Source: CAXRDE01 sp964229355 | GTDB lineage: Bacteria; Cyanobacteriota; Sericytochromatia; UBA7694 | Length of the DNA: 64,000 nt | Assembly (NCBI GenBank): GCA_964229355.1 | Contig: CAXRDE010000014.1 | Coordinates: 186,001 to 250,000, forward strand | Direction of reading: 5' to 3' | Part shown: positions 50,298 through 58,914 of the stretch, in pieces | Numbering within the stretch: position 1 is the stretch's first letter | Layout of the letters: every line of letters begins with the position of its first letter | Notes under the pieces: model-generated | Told to the model about the DNA's origin: nothing | Database searches by the model: none | The model's input: the letters and a program-made list of their open reading frames with translations, nothing else | Position numbers and translations under genes: made by a program

Positions 50298-51430
50298 TGC
50301 AACACAACCAAAACACCGGAATCATCTTTGTTCAGCCCCCCATGAGCTTCACAAAAGACACCCCCAGAGCAGAGCTCCAGTATTGCCTGGGTGCAACCCT
50401 TTACATGCCAGGCACAAAGAACATGCTCGACAAATTGCTGGGCAAAGGCATGGCTGGCCTGGGTTCGATGGTTATGGATTTTGAAGATGCCCTGCGGGCA
50501 GAGGATGTCCCTGCAGCGGAAACCAATGTGCTACAGCATTTAACAGCGCTGGCGAAAGCCCAGCAAGCAGACGCCACCCTGGCCGAGCGCTTGCCCCTGA
50601 TTTTTTTACGGGTCAGAAGCCCCCGCCAATTTGAAGGCTTTGCACGCCTGCTCACCCCCGCACAGACTGGTGTCTTAAGCGGCTTTGTGTTTCCGAAATT
50701 TGATAGCGAAAATGCCCAGGCTTTTTTTGACGTGTTGATCGATACCCGCACGCGATTACAGTGCCCTCTCTATGGTATGCCCATTCTCGAAGGAACACGC
50801 ATTGCTTACCGCGAGACGCGCATGCAGGAATTATTTGCCCTTAAAACCATTCTGGATGCCCACCGGGAGCTCATTTTGAACCTGCGTATCGGCGGTACCG
50901 ATTTTTCAGCTTTATTTGGGGTGCGCAGGGGCATCAACCACTCCATTTACGATATTCTGCCGGTGAGAGACTGCCTGTCAGATATTTTGAACGTCTTTAA
51001 CCGTTCAAACGATGGTTATACACTGTCAGCGCCGGTGTGGGAATCTTTTCTTGTCAACAAAAAAGACAGCCTGGAACAGGTGTCAGCCCGGCACATACAC
51101 CAGTCTCTACTCAACCGTGTACCCATTGTAAACGAAGTGGTGGATGGACTCCTCAGAGAAGTGCTTTTAGATCAAGCCAATGGCTTTGTGGGCAAAACCA
51201 TTATTCATCCCTCACACCTGAAATATGTCAACGCCATGCAGGCCATTACCCAGGAAGCCTTTGAAGATGCCACCCAGATTCTAAACACCGACGACGGAGT
51301 GGTGAAAGGCCTGAACAAAATGAACGAGGTGAGGCCGCACCGCCACTGGGCCAAACGAACGCTGATGCGCGCCAGGGCTTATGGCGTCATCGAAAGCGAA
51401 GCCAGCTATATGAAAATGCTGTTAAAATAG
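50297..51430 (+). CDS. TIM-barrel C-C bond lyase (citrate-lyase beta/HpcH-like, PF15617 type)
   Basis: 377-aa protein of the HpcH/citrate-lyase-beta superfamily. It looks closest to the C-C_Bond_Lyase subgroup found with ATP-grasp enzymes in Ter-linked operons. Conserved: LYMPGTKNML, VMDFEDALRAEDVP, IFLRVRSP, FVFPKFDSENA, YGMPILEGTRIAYR and LNLRIGGTDFSALFGVRRG. A metal-bound Glu/Asp pair sits in the MDFEDA and FPKFD segments. It would cleave or form a C-C bond next to an acyl group, or act as a malyl-type aldolase. It overlaps the upstream stop by 1 nt. Confidence 0.82.
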   Translation: MQHNQNTGIIFVQPPMSFTKDTPRAELQYCLGATLYMPGTKNMLDKLLGKGMAGLGSMVMDFEDALRAEDVPAAETNVLQHLTALAKAQQADATLAERLPLIFLRVRSPRQFEGFARLLTPAQTGVLSGFVFPKFDSENAQAFFDVLIDTRTRLQCPLYGMPILEGTRIAYRETRMQELFALKTILDAHRELILNLRIGGTDFSALFGVRRGINHSIYDILPVRDCLSDILNVFNRSNDGYTLSAPVWESFLVNKKDSLEQVSARHIHQSLLNRVPIVNEVVDGLLREVLLDQANGFVGKTIIHPSHLKYVNAMQAITQEAFEDATQILNTDDGVVKGLNKMNEVRPHRHWAKRTLMRARAYGVIESEASYMKMLLK

Positions 51431-51457
51431 GGCCAAAATCATGAGTTTAACCCACCA

Positions 51458-51994
51458 ATGACACAGATTATCCGTACTCCAGTCAAGCCAGGGGATTTAG
51501 ATCACCTCAGCATTGGCACCCAGATCAGCCTGCAGGGCACCCTGTACACTGCCCGTGACGCTGTCCTGCCTAAAATCGTTGCCCTGATTCAACGCAACGC
51601 CCTTCATGAACTGCCCGTCCCATTAAACGGCATGGCCCTTCTACATTCGGCTTTTAGTCCCGCTGGATTTGGCCCCACTTCGAGCAATAAAGAAGAAATT
51701 GAAAGCACCATGGGCACTCTTTCAGAAGCCGGTGTGCGCATTCACATGGGCAAGGGACGCATTTCAGATGAAACCGTTGCAGCGATTTCAAAGCAGGGTT
51801 CCATTTTTATTGTGGTGCCCCCGGTCTCAGCATTGCTGCACAGCAAACTTTTATCTAAACGCGTGGCGGCTTTTGCAGAAGAGGGCATGGAAGCCCTTCA
51901 CGAGTTGGTGGTGGATGGCATTCCTGGCATTGTCGCCGCCGCCCAGGGAGAATCTATTTTTAATCAGGCCCGTGCACGGGGCTTAAGGAGTTAG
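51458..51994 (+). CDS. Fumarase/tartrate dehydratase beta subunit
   Basis: 178-aa small subunit of a class I Fe-S fumarate hydratase-type enzyme (like TtdB or the C-terminal domain of FumA). Features: LSIGTQISLQGTLYTARDA, FSPAGFGPTSS and AGVRIHMGKGRIS. Works with the alpha subunit, encoded 2 nt downstream. The order (beta first) is unusual. It follows the lyase gene after 27 nt. Confidence 0.88.
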   Translation: MTQIIRTPVKPGDLDHLSIGTQISLQGTLYTARDAVLPKIVALIQRNALHELPVPLNGMALLHSAFSPAGFGPTSSNKEEIESTMGTLSEAGVRIHMGKGRISDETVAAISKQGSIFIVVPPVSALLHSKLLSKRVAAFAEEGMEALHELVVDGIPGIVAAAQGESIFNQARARGLRS

Positions 51995-51996
51995 CC

Positions 51997-52929
51997 ATGA
52001 GCATTACCTTATCTCAAATTCAAAAAGCAGCAGAAGAGGCACTGATCCAAGCCAGTTGTGGCTTTCGCCCCGATCAAAAAGCAGCGTATCAGCGGGCCAT
52101 TGCCGCAGAACAAGAACCCGGTACACAGGGCATGCTAAAAATGATGCTCGAAAACGCAGAGATCTCAGAGCAAAACACCCTCGCCCTGTGTGATGATACC
52201 GGGATTCCCCATGTCACCGTAGATATTGGAGAAGATGCCGACATCGAGGGCAGTCTGGGCAAACTCCTGCCGGCGGTAGCCGCAGGCATCAAAGACGGTT
52301 TGCGAGCCCTGCCCGGCAGACCCATGGCCGTCAAAGGCGATGACCTGGAAAGACTTGCCCAATCTGCAGGACTTCATGCCGACTCAGGCTTACTCGAACC
52401 CGCTCCCATTCGCATCAAGTCGGTCCAGGGCAATCAGGTCACCGTGCACGTGCTCATGAACGGGGGCGGACCCGAAATTCGCTCCAAGACCTTTCGTATT
52501 TTTCACCATCATGATGCGAACCATGTGTTTCATGAAATTGCGAATTGGGCCATTGAAGTGGTGGAGCTCTTAGGCTGTACGCCCTGCGTGCCAGCCATTG
52601 GTATTGGGCGTACCCATTATGAGGCGACAAATCTCATGCTTGATGCCATGACCTACCGCGATTTTGGCGATGAGACCGAGGCCGAAAAACTAATTACTGA
52701 CAAACTCAATGCTTCCTTTACGGGCTCCCTGGGTGTGGGAGGTACCGTCACCGCCTTGCAAACCTTTATTAAGGTAGGCCCCCAACGGGCCAGCGGGGTT
52801 CGCATTGCCACCCTGCGCATGGGCTGTAGCATAGATCCCCGTCGAGGAAGTGTCACCCTGGGACCCGCACGCCCTGAAACAGCATCAGAACAAGCCGAAG
52901 AAAGAAGCGCCCATGCAAGCAACCCGTGA
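51997..52929 (+). CDS. Fumarase/tartrate dehydratase alpha subunit
   Basis: 310-aa catalytic subunit of the class I fumarase type. The three Cys ligands for a 4Fe-4S cluster are visible: Cys in LALCDDTGIPH, in LGCTPCVPAIGIGRTH and in LRMGCSID. Conserved segments are HVLMNGGGPEIRSKTF and PCVPAIGIGRTH. Would add or remove water across a C=C bond of an unsaturated dicarboxylic acid. Fumarate, mesaconate and tartrate are possible substrates. The 3' end overlaps the next gene by 17 nt. Confidence 0.9.
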   Translation: MSITLSQIQKAAEEALIQASCGFRPDQKAAYQRAIAAEQEPGTQGMLKMMLENAEISEQNTLALCDDTGIPHVTVDIGEDADIEGSLGKLLPAVAAGIKDGLRALPGRPMAVKGDDLERLAQSAGLHADSGLLEPAPIRIKSVQGNQVTVHVLMNGGGPEIRSKTFRIFHHHDANHVFHEIANWAIEVVELLGCTPCVPAIGIGRTHYEATNLMLDAMTYRDFGDETEAEKLITDKLNASFTGSLGVGGTVTALQTFIKVGPQRASGVRIATLRMGCSIDPRRGSVTLGPARPETASEQAEERSAHASNP

Positions 52930-53788
52930 TTTTTTGAAAAGCCTTGGTCTTCCTGGTGGTGACGCTTACGATCTGCCCACTTCATCCCAGCGTTTTGCCG
53001 ACGGCGCCCACTACCGCTTTGAAGTCCCCGGTATTCAAGGGCCCAGAGCCTTGCAAGCCCTGCTTGAAGAAATCCATCGCCTGAACTTGCCTTTACACCG
53101 CGTGACACAGACCCAGGGCATTATGCGGCTCAGTGACGACGACATCACCAGCATGGTGGGCCTGGCTGCAGACGCAAACATCGAACTCGTCCTGGCCATT
53201 GGGCCACGGGCTACTTATGACACCAGCGCTTCTGTACAGACACCAGAAGGTCAAAAAATGGGTTATCGCTTGCGGGGGCAAGAACAAATCGTACGGGCCA
53301 TCGAAGATGTCAAACGCGCATTTGCCCTGGGCTGTCAACGCTTTTTAGTCTATGACGAGGGCTGCCTTTGGGCCCTGAATCAAATGCGCAGCCAGGGTCT
53401 ATTACCCGCATCTGTGCAGTTTAAAGTCTCCGCCCATTGTGGCCATGGCAACCCCTGCTCCGCCAGACTGTTGGAATCCATCGGCGCCGACTCCCTGAAC
53501 CCGGTTCGAGATATTCAGCTTCCCATGTTAGCGGCGCTCCGACAGGCTATTGCTATCCCCATCGATATCCACACCGAAAACCCGGCGTCTTCGGGAGGCT
53601 TTATTCGCCATTATGAAGTCCCTGAAATGATTCGCGTGGGTGCCCCGGTGTACCTAAAAACCGGGGGCTCGGTGGCCAAAACCCACAGCTGGGAAACCAC
53701 AGAAGCGGATGCTAAAAAAAGGGCCAAACAGGTGGCGCTGGTAAAACGGGTCATTGATCAATATGCACCCGATGCGATATGCTCTTAA
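52913..53788 (+). CDS. U32 peptidase-like TIM-barrel protein
   Basis: 291-aa protein. The frame opens earlier, but the ATG at 52913 (SD AAGAAAGAAG) is the likely start. It resembles proteins labelled U32-family peptidase, with SAHCGHGNPCSARLLESIGA, then SLNPVRDIQLPMLAALRQAI, IPIDIHTENPASSGGFIRHY and PVYLKTGGSV. Many U32 proteins are in fact modification enzymes (TrhP, RlhA, UbiU/V), so proteolysis is not assured. In this cluster it is more likely a biosynthetic enzyme. It overlaps the fumarase alpha gene by 17 nt. Confidence 0.68.
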   Translation: MQATRDFLKSLGLPGGDAYDLPTSSQRFADGAHYRFEVPGIQGPRALQALLEEIHRLNLPLHRVTQTQGIMRLSDDDITSMVGLAADANIELVLAIGPRATYDTSASVQTPEGQKMGYRLRGQEQIVRAIEDVKRAFALGCQRFLVYDEGCLWALNQMRSQGLLPASVQFKVSAHCGHGNPCSARLLESIGADSLNPVRDIQLPMLAALRQAIAIPIDIHTENPASSGGFIRHYEVPEMIRVGAPVYLKTGGSVAKTHSWETTEADAKKRAKQVALVKRVIDQYAPDAICS

Positions 53789-53803
53789 ACAGAGAGAAAT
53801 GCG

Positions 53804-55054
53804 ATGAAAAGCCCGTTAACAGCGATTGTCCTGGGTGGAACTCACGCCCACAGCGCCCTGATTCGAGAACTCAAGCGACAGGGTTACACCACCCTTCTGG
53901 TAGACTATTTTGAAAATCCGCCCGCCAAAGCGGTGGCTGATTTGCATCTACGCTGCAGCACCCTCGATCCCCTGGCCGTCACCAAAATAGCCAAACAATA
54001 CCAGGCCGATCTGGTCATCAGCACCTGTGTGGATCAGGCCTATGTCACCGCCTGCCAGGTGGCAGAAGCCTTACACTTGCCAGCCCCCATGAGCCATGCG
54101 GAGATTTTGACCCTGACCGACAAAGAGTACATGAAGCACAAGATGAAAGCCCTGGGCATTCCCACGGCTCGGTACGCGTGCCTGCATGATCTCACGGAGA
54201 TTCGCATGGAAGACTGGACCTTTCCGCTGGTGGTCAAACCCGTAGACAGCAACGGATCTGCAGGGGTTCGGAAGGTAGACACGCCTGAAGAACTGGAATG
54301 CTATTTTGCTCAGGCCCTGGCCCTGAGCCGGCGGGGCAAGGTTATTCTTGAAAGCTACAAAACGGGTATGGAAATTGGGGTGGACTGCTATATTGCAGAG
54401 GGAACCGTTCATATCCTTACGGTTCGCCAAAAATTTCCGCTGTGTAGACACACAGGAGATGTCTTGCAATCCCCAGGCTCCATTGCCCCCCTGCAACTCC
54501 CTGAAAAAGCATGGCAAACGCTAAAGCAAATTCTTGCGACCCTTGCCGAGGGCTTTGCCCTCAACAACACCCCACTCCTGCTACAGGCCCTGGTGGAGAG
54601 AGATGAGATCCATGTCATTGAGTTTGCCCCTCGCATTGGCGGTGGCCTCAATTACCGTACCGTCTTTGAGTTAACCGGCTTCAATATTTTAGGCGCTGCC
54701 ATTAACGCTTATTTTGGCACAACCACGCCAGTGATCACGCGGGCAACCCAGGGCATGATGGCCACTATTATTATCTATGCAAAACCCGGTGTTTTTAGTC
54801 ATATGACGGGGGTGCAGGCTTTAATCGACAGCGGAGTCATTCACGAACTGCATTTATACAGAAGTCCAGGCAGCGCCATTGCCGACGATATGTCTACCCG
54901 CGCCAGAATTGGCGCCTTTTTGCTGAAGGGGCAAAACAGAGGTGAAATTCAGCAAAAATTGCGCCAGGCCCTATTAAGTCTTGAAGTCTTTACCGACAAA
55001 GGAGAGGCTGTGATGCGCAAAGATATTTATGCGGCCGTGTTTGAAAGCGTCTAG
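53804..55054 (+). CDS. ATP-grasp ligase
   Basis: 416-aa ATP-grasp enzyme of the biotin-carboxylase/carbamoyl-phosphate-synthase-like class. N-terminal pre-ATP fold IVLGGTHAHSALIRELKRQG. ATP binding: TDKEYMKHKMKALGIPTARY, PLVVKPVDSNGSAGVRKV. Metal-binding acids in IHVIEFAPRIGGGLN. C-terminal domain about 340-416. It would join a carboxylate to an amine, thiol or hydroxyl using ATP, which is the activation step of the pathway. SD AGAGAGAAA before the ATG. 15 nt after the U32-like gene. Confidence 0.88.
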   Translation: MKSPLTAIVLGGTHAHSALIRELKRQGYTTLLVDYFENPPAKAVADLHLRCSTLDPLAVTKIAKQYQADLVISTCVDQAYVTACQVAEALHLPAPMSHAEILTLTDKEYMKHKMKALGIPTARYACLHDLTEIRMEDWTFPLVVKPVDSNGSAGVRKVDTPEELECYFAQALALSRRGKVILESYKTGMEIGVDCYIAEGTVHILTVRQKFPLCRHTGDVLQSPGSIAPLQLPEKAWQTLKQILATLAEGFALNNTPLLLQALVERDEIHVIEFAPRIGGGLNYRTVFELTGFNILGAAINAYFGTTTPVITRATQGMMATIIIYAKPGVFSHMTGVQALIDSGVIHELHLYRSPGSAIADDMSTRARIGAFLLKGQNRGEIQQKLRQALLSLEVFTDKGEAVMRKDIYAAVFESV

Positions 55055-55101
55055 GCTATCTGCAAATAGACGAAGTACAAAAAATAACGTATGCTAAGAC
55101 C

Positions 55102-55635
55102 ATGAAACACTGTCTACTTAGCGCCCAGGGCGCCAACCGTGCCGGCTTAGTGGCCGAAATCAGCGGCCTGCTCCATGGGGCCCAGGTCAATATTATGGAC
55201 TCCAGCATGACCACCCTGCGGGGGGAGTTTGTGATGATGCTCTTGCTCGAAATCCCCGAAACCACGTCACTGGAGCATCTGCAAGCCCAGGGCGAAACCA
55301 TTGCGGGCTTACGTCTATACTGGCAAACCTTAAGCCCTGAGGAGGCCCTCGGACCGGCCCAACCGGAACAGCCCAGCCATGCCATTTCGGTGATTGGCCC
55401 CGATCAAACCGGACTGGTACACCAGATCAGCACGATTCTGGCAGAACGCCAACTGAATATTTGCAATGTGGAGACCCAGTTGCTATCTCAGGGGGCATCT
55501 CCCCGCTACGCGATGGTCCTCGAAATTCAGGCTCCCGAAGCCCACATTGAAGACCTGCAAACCGCTCTCACTGAAGCCGGACAAGAGCTGGGGGTCGATA
55601 TTCATTTGCACCCCTTGCGCTTTGCTGAGATCTAA
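55102..55635 (+). CDS. Double-ACT-domain protein, GcvR-like
   Basis: 177-aa cytoplasmic protein with two ACT domains: LLSAQGANRAGLVAEISGLL (first) and VIGPDQTGLVHQISTILAER (second), each followed by the beta-strand pair. It resembles GcvR, which regulates GcvA by protein contact and responds to glycine. A TATGCT at 55090-55095 ends 6 nt before the ATG and no SD is present, so the transcript may start at the ATG and be leaderless. The peptide deformylase gene overlaps its stop by 1 nt. Confidence 0.85.
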   Translation: MKHCLLSAQGANRAGLVAEISGLLHGAQVNIMDSSMTTLRGEFVMMLLLEIPETTSLEHLQAQGETIAGLRLYWQTLSPEEALGPAQPEQPSHAISVIGPDQTGLVHQISTILAERQLNICNVETQLLSQGASPRYAMVLEIQAPEAHIEDLQTALTEAGQELGVDIHLHPLRFAEI

Positions 55636-56159
55636 TGGCGGTTCGTGAAGTCCTGACAGCTCCTCACCCGCTTTTGCGTCAGGTGTGCCCACCCGTAAGC
55701 GACGTTTTACGAGAAGATATACAAACCCTGATTCAAGATTTACGGGACACCAGTGAAGCTTCAGGACATTCCGTGGGTATTGCCGCCCCCCAAATTGGTG
55801 CCCTGTGGCGCGTGGTTTATATCAACTGCAGCAAGCATGCGCCCAGGGGGCTGGGGCCCCAGATTTTGGTGAACCCCGAAATTATTGAGCGAGAAGGGGC
55901 CTATCAAATGCGCGAAGGCTGCATGTCGCTGCCCGAGTACGTGGGTCCCGTGGCCCGCAGTCGCCGCATTGTGGTGCGCGCCCAGGACGAACAGGGCCAG
56001 TGGCGTGAACTCAAAGCCAGCAAGTTCGAGGCCGTGGTGATTCAACATGAATGTGATCATTTAGACGGCATTTTGTTTATGGACCGCATGGGCGCGCTCA
56101 AGCACAACCTCATGCGGCGCATTGACTTGCTCAGGGCCGATCAAAACACAGAAAATTAG
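55635..56159 (+). CDS. def: Peptide deformylase
   Basis: 174-aa enzyme that removes the formyl group of N-terminal formyl-Met from nascent proteins; Fe2+ or Zn2+ dependent. Motif I GIAAPQIG, motif II EGCMSLP (Cys ligand) and motif III QHECDHLDG (two His ligands and catalytic Glu). In motif III the usual Ile is Cys (HECDH), and in motif II the usual Leu is Met; neither is catalytic. It may be a second copy, since def commonly sits beside fmt and this one does not. It overlaps the ACT gene by 1 nt. Confidence 0.93.
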   Translation: MAVREVLTAPHPLLRQVCPPVSDVLREDIQTLIQDLRDTSEASGHSVGIAAPQIGALWRVVYINCSKHAPRGLGPQILVNPEIIEREGAYQMREGCMSLPEYVGPVARSRRIVVRAQDEQGQWRELKASKFEAVVIQHECDHLDGILFMDRMGALKHNLMRRIDLLRADQNTEN

Positions 56160-56179
56160 CAGCACTTCGAATAGAATGC

Positions 56180-56208
56180 TTGTACATACAAATATCCTGT
56201 GCTACACT
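56180..56208 (+). promoter_or_regulatory. marR promoter and operator
   Basis: TTGTAC (56180-56185), 17 nt, TACACT (56203-56208). The -35 is part of a perfect dyad TTGTA-CA-TACAA (56180-56191). The ATG follows 8 nt after the -10, so the transcript is essentially leaderless. A matching half-dyad is at 56682-56692. Confidence 0.7.
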
Positions 56209-56216
56209 CATAAGCA

Positions 56217-56660
56217 ATGAAAGAACAAAAATGTCCTGCGGACGCCAGTTACGCAGAATGCCTTTACTATGCAGCCAATGCTTTTGCCCGGCAAATGACA
56301 AAAATGGCAGACGATGCCTTTTTGCCCACGGGTTTAAGTGCTTCGTATGCGGTGCTGATGATGACGGTGAATCATCAGCCGGGGATTTGTCCCCGCGATA
56401 TTAGCCAGCGCATGCAATTGACGCCGTCTACGATCACCCGTCTGATTGAAAAGATGGAGTATCGCGGCTATTTAGAGCGGCGTTCGACGGGTAAATTTAC
56501 AGAGGTTTACCCCACCGACGCCGGAGAAGCGCTGGTCCCGGTCATTCAAAGTGCCTGGAAAAACCTGCAAGCCCATTATGAGGGCTTGTTGGGACAAGAA
56601 GAGGCCCACGCTCTGGTGCAACGCCTGACCGGAGCCGTGGCACAACTGGACGCCCCGTAG
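56217..56660 (+). CDS. MarR-family transcriptional regulator
   Basis: 147-aa dimeric repressor with a winged HTH: CPRDISQRMQLTPSTITRLI, then IEKMEYRGYLERRSTGKF, the MarR signature. A Cys-containing N-terminus (EQKCPADASYAECLYY) could sense oxidants or electrophiles. It probably represses itself and the downstream Old Yellow Enzyme, both through TTGTATGTACA-type sites. The transcript starts at or 1-2 nt before the ATG, with no SD. Confidence 0.9.
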   Translation: MKEQKCPADASYAECLYYAANAFARQMTKMADDAFLPTGLSASYAVLMMTVNHQPGICPRDISQRMQLTPSTITRLIEKMEYRGYLERRSTGKFTEVYPTDAGEALVPVIQSAWKNLQAHYEGLLGQEEAHALVQRLTGAVAQLDAP

Positions 56661-56681
56661 CCTTTATTTTTGTGATTTTAA

Positions 56682-56692
56682 TTGTATGTACA
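56682..56692 (+). promoter_or_regulatory. MarR operator-like site before the ene-reductase gene
   Basis: TTGTATGTACA, 11 bp identical to the reverse complement of the dyad at 56180-56191. It lies 23 nt before the ene-reductase ATG, where it would block transcription. Confidence 0.6.
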
Positions 56693-56714
56693 CACACTAG
56701 AAAAGAGATCGATG

Positions 56715-57806
56715 ATGAGCCTATTGTTTGCCCCCTATACCCTCAAAGGATTAACCTTACAAAACCGCATTGTTATGGCCCCCATGACCCGTTCTCGCGC
56801 CATTGACAACCTGCCCAACGACCTCATGGCCGAGTACTATGCCCAACGCGGAAACGCGGGCCTGATTATTACCGAAGGCGTTGCGCCTTCTGCCAACGGA
56901 CTGGGCTATGCCCGCATTCCCGGCCTGTTTTCTGAAGATCAGGTAAAAGGTTGGAAAACCGTGACCGCACGGGTTCATGAAGCGGGAGCGAAAATTTTTG
57001 CTCAATTAATGCATACCGGCCGGGTGTCTCACCCTGACAATATGGCCGAAGGCACCGAAATTGTCGCGCCCTCAGCCATTGCCGCCCCCGGTGAAATGTA
57101 CACCGACACCAAAGGGCCTCAGGCCCACCCTGAGCCCAAAGCCATGAGCCTTGAAGACATTGCTCAGGCCCAACAGGAATTTGTAGACGCCGCCAAAAAT
57201 GCCATTCAAGCGGGCTTTGACGGCGTCGAAATTCACGGGGCCAACGGCTATTTATTGGATCAGTTTTTAAACCCCGCCTCAAACCAACGCAGCGATGCCT
57301 ACGGTGGCAGCGCCGAAAATCGCGCCCGCTTTGTGTTAGAGGTGGTGGAAAAAGTCAGCGCCGCCATTGGGCCCGAAAAAACAGGCATTCGTCTGTCACC
57401 TTTTGGTGTGTTTAACGGCATGGAAGATTATGACGGTCAGGAAGAAGCCTTTGTGGCGCTGGCTGAAGCCCTGCGTCCTTATCACCTGGCGTATTTGCAC
57501 CTGGTGGATCATGAGTCCATGGGTGCCCCACCCGTGGGTGAAACCATTAAAGCCAAAATGCGTAAGGCCTTTGATGGGGTCCTCATTGCCAGCGGCGGTC
57601 TTGACAAAGCCAAAGCCGAAACGCTACTGGCCGAAGAAAAGGCCGAACTGTTTGCCTTTGGCCGCGATTTTCTGGCCAACCCCGATTTGGTGGCACGCCT
57701 CAAACAGGACCTCCCGTTGAATTCTCCTGATTTTGATACCTTCTACACCCCCGGTGAAAAAGGCTATACGGACTATCCTACCGCGGCCGCGGCCTCCATC
57801 GCTTAA
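56715..57806 (+). CDS. Old Yellow Enzyme-family ene-reductase (NemA-like)
   Basis: 363-aa FMN-dependent alkene reductase, TIM barrel, cytoplasmic. It reduces activated C=C bonds or nitro compounds with NADPH. Conserved: NRIVMAPMTRSRA, GNAGLIITEGVAPS, FDGVEIHGANGYLLDQFLNP and SNQRSDAYGGSAENR. FMN-binding GLDKAKAETLL and FGRDFLANPDLVARL near the end. The frame opens at a TTG within the operator; the ATG at 56715 (or 56712) follows AAAAGAG and is the start. The MarR repressor gene lies just upstream. Confidence 0.93.
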   Translation: MSLLFAPYTLKGLTLQNRIVMAPMTRSRAIDNLPNDLMAEYYAQRGNAGLIITEGVAPSANGLGYARIPGLFSEDQVKGWKTVTARVHEAGAKIFAQLMHTGRVSHPDNMAEGTEIVAPSAIAAPGEMYTDTKGPQAHPEPKAMSLEDIAQAQQEFVDAAKNAIQAGFDGVEIHGANGYLLDQFLNPASNQRSDAYGGSAENRARFVLEVVEKVSAAIGPEKTGIRLSPFGVFNGMEDYDGQEEAFVALAEALRPYHLAYLHLVDHESMGAPPVGETIKAKMRKAFDGVLIASGGLDKAKAETLLAEEKAELFAFGRDFLANPDLVARLKQDLPLNSPDFDTFYTPGEKGYTDYPTAAAASIA

Positions 57807-57830
57807 GCGCCTCTGAAAATCTTCACACGC

Positions 57831-57873
57831 CCCCTTCTGTTTCTCTTTAAAAAAGAAACAGAAAGGGGTTTTT
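57831..57873 (+). terminator. Rho-independent terminator of the ene-reductase gene
   Basis: 14-bp stem CCCC-TTCTGTTTCT / AGAAACAGAA-a-GGGG (one bulged A), then TTTTT. It lies 25 nt past the stop. Confidence 0.9.
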
Positions 57874-57899
57874 GCACTTTCTGTTTTGTAGGCTATACT
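57872..57899 (+). promoter_or_regulatory. Promoter of the effector-like gene at 57940
   Basis: TTGCAC (57872-57877), 16 nt, TATACT (57894-57899). The -35 overlaps the terminator tail. An AGGAG precedes the ATG by 7 nt. Confidence 0.5.
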
Positions 57900-57939
57900 C
57901 TTCCATAGGCCCCAGGAAAAAGCCCTCAGGAGTGTTTCG

Positions 57940-58914
57940 ATGCAAATTCCATCTCAGCCCCCACACAGCGGTCTCTTGCCTCCAGCTCAGCTGTTTGCCC
58001 GTACCCGCTCGGCCTTCCCCTCCACCGCCGCTTCGTCCCCTACAGCACCCGCGGCCACGCCATCCCAAAGCACCCCTCCACAATTAACCAACCTGGGGCA
58101 AGCCAAATCCGCCCTGGCTTTTGTAAGCGCATCCCCGGCCTCGGTCCCTTCCCTTCAGCTCCCCCCACGTCCCGCCAACGCCCCCACAGGCAGTGCTTTC
58201 TTTGCCGCGTTGGCAGGGCTCCCTCCAGGTCAGCGGGAGCAGGCCATTCAGCAGCAGATTTTACAGGGCAACGTGCCCGATCATTTGCGTCAGCTCACCC
58301 CTTTAAACCTGACCGCTCAGGGGGCCAACGGTGAGTCTTTACAGGCCGTCGCTTATGTGACTCCCGACTATCTGGCCGTGGGCTCCAATGAGGACTATGT
58401 GCTGGTACCCATGAGCCCGATCACCGCCCAGGCCATTGCAGACGCGACAGCCACCACCCTACCCACCCGCAAGCTGGTGGATGCAGTGTATGCTCAGGCC
58501 CAGGTAAAGCTCAGCCCCAGCCCGCAAACACCAGGACCGCAAATGACATCGGTGGCGTATTTTGACCGGCACAACCACACGGTGGCACAGCAGCGAGAAC
58601 AGGCGGGTGCCCATCCAGGAGATTTGATCGCCGGGCACAAAAAAGATGTGGTCATTACCCCCCGGTTGGATCAAAAGCCCCAATCGGTGGCCATTTACGG
58701 TTGGCATCAGCCCAACGCTAAAGCCATTCAACCCCTGAGCACGATTCACGAAAACACCTATGCCGACTACAGCCACGGCGTCCGTCTGGTGGGGCCAACG
58801 GTGCAAATCAACGGCACAACGTACTCCACCACCGAGATTTTGCGGCATCCCCAATGGTCCCGGCTGCTCAGTGATGAAGGCGTAGTACACAACCCAAGGG
58901 CGGTACGCCCCTGA
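57940..58914 (+). CDS. Effector-like protein, conserved GHKKDVV/YGWH/DYSHG family
   Basis: 324-aa protein. No signal peptide; residues 1-95 are rich in Pro, Ser, Thr, Gln and Ala. Residues about 100-310 look like a widespread family of exported proteins without known function. The pattern is VAYVTPDYLAVGSNEDYV, then PMSPITAQAIAD, DLIAGHKKDVVITPRL, SVAIYGWHQPN and ADYSHGVRLV. The His residues in GHKKD, YGWH and DYSHG could form a metal or hydrolase site. Relatives have a signal peptide, whereas this one carries the low-complexity leader of the other effector-like proteins. The stop overlaps the next ATG by 1 nt. Confidence 0.7.
   Translation: MQIPSQPPHSGLLPPAQLFARTRSAFPSTAASSPTAPAATPSQSTPPQLTNLGQAKSALAFVSASPASVPSLQLPPRPANAPTGSAFFAALAGLPPGQREQAIQQQILQGNVPDHLRQLTPLNLTAQGANGESLQAVAYVTPDYLAVGSNEDYVLVPMSPITAQAIADATATTLPTRKLVDAVYAQAQVKLSPSPQTPGPQMTSVAYFDRHNHTVAQQREQAGAHPGDLIAGHKKDVVITPRLDQKPQSVAIYGWHQPNAKAIQPLSTIHENTYADYSHGVRLVGPTVQINGTTYSTTEILRHPQWSRLLSDEGVVHNPRAVRP

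Noticed and set aside
55055..55101. Glycine riboswitch before the GcvR-like gene
   Set aside because: The gap is only 47 nt and shows no aptamer-like structure, only a short CTAT/ATAG stem.
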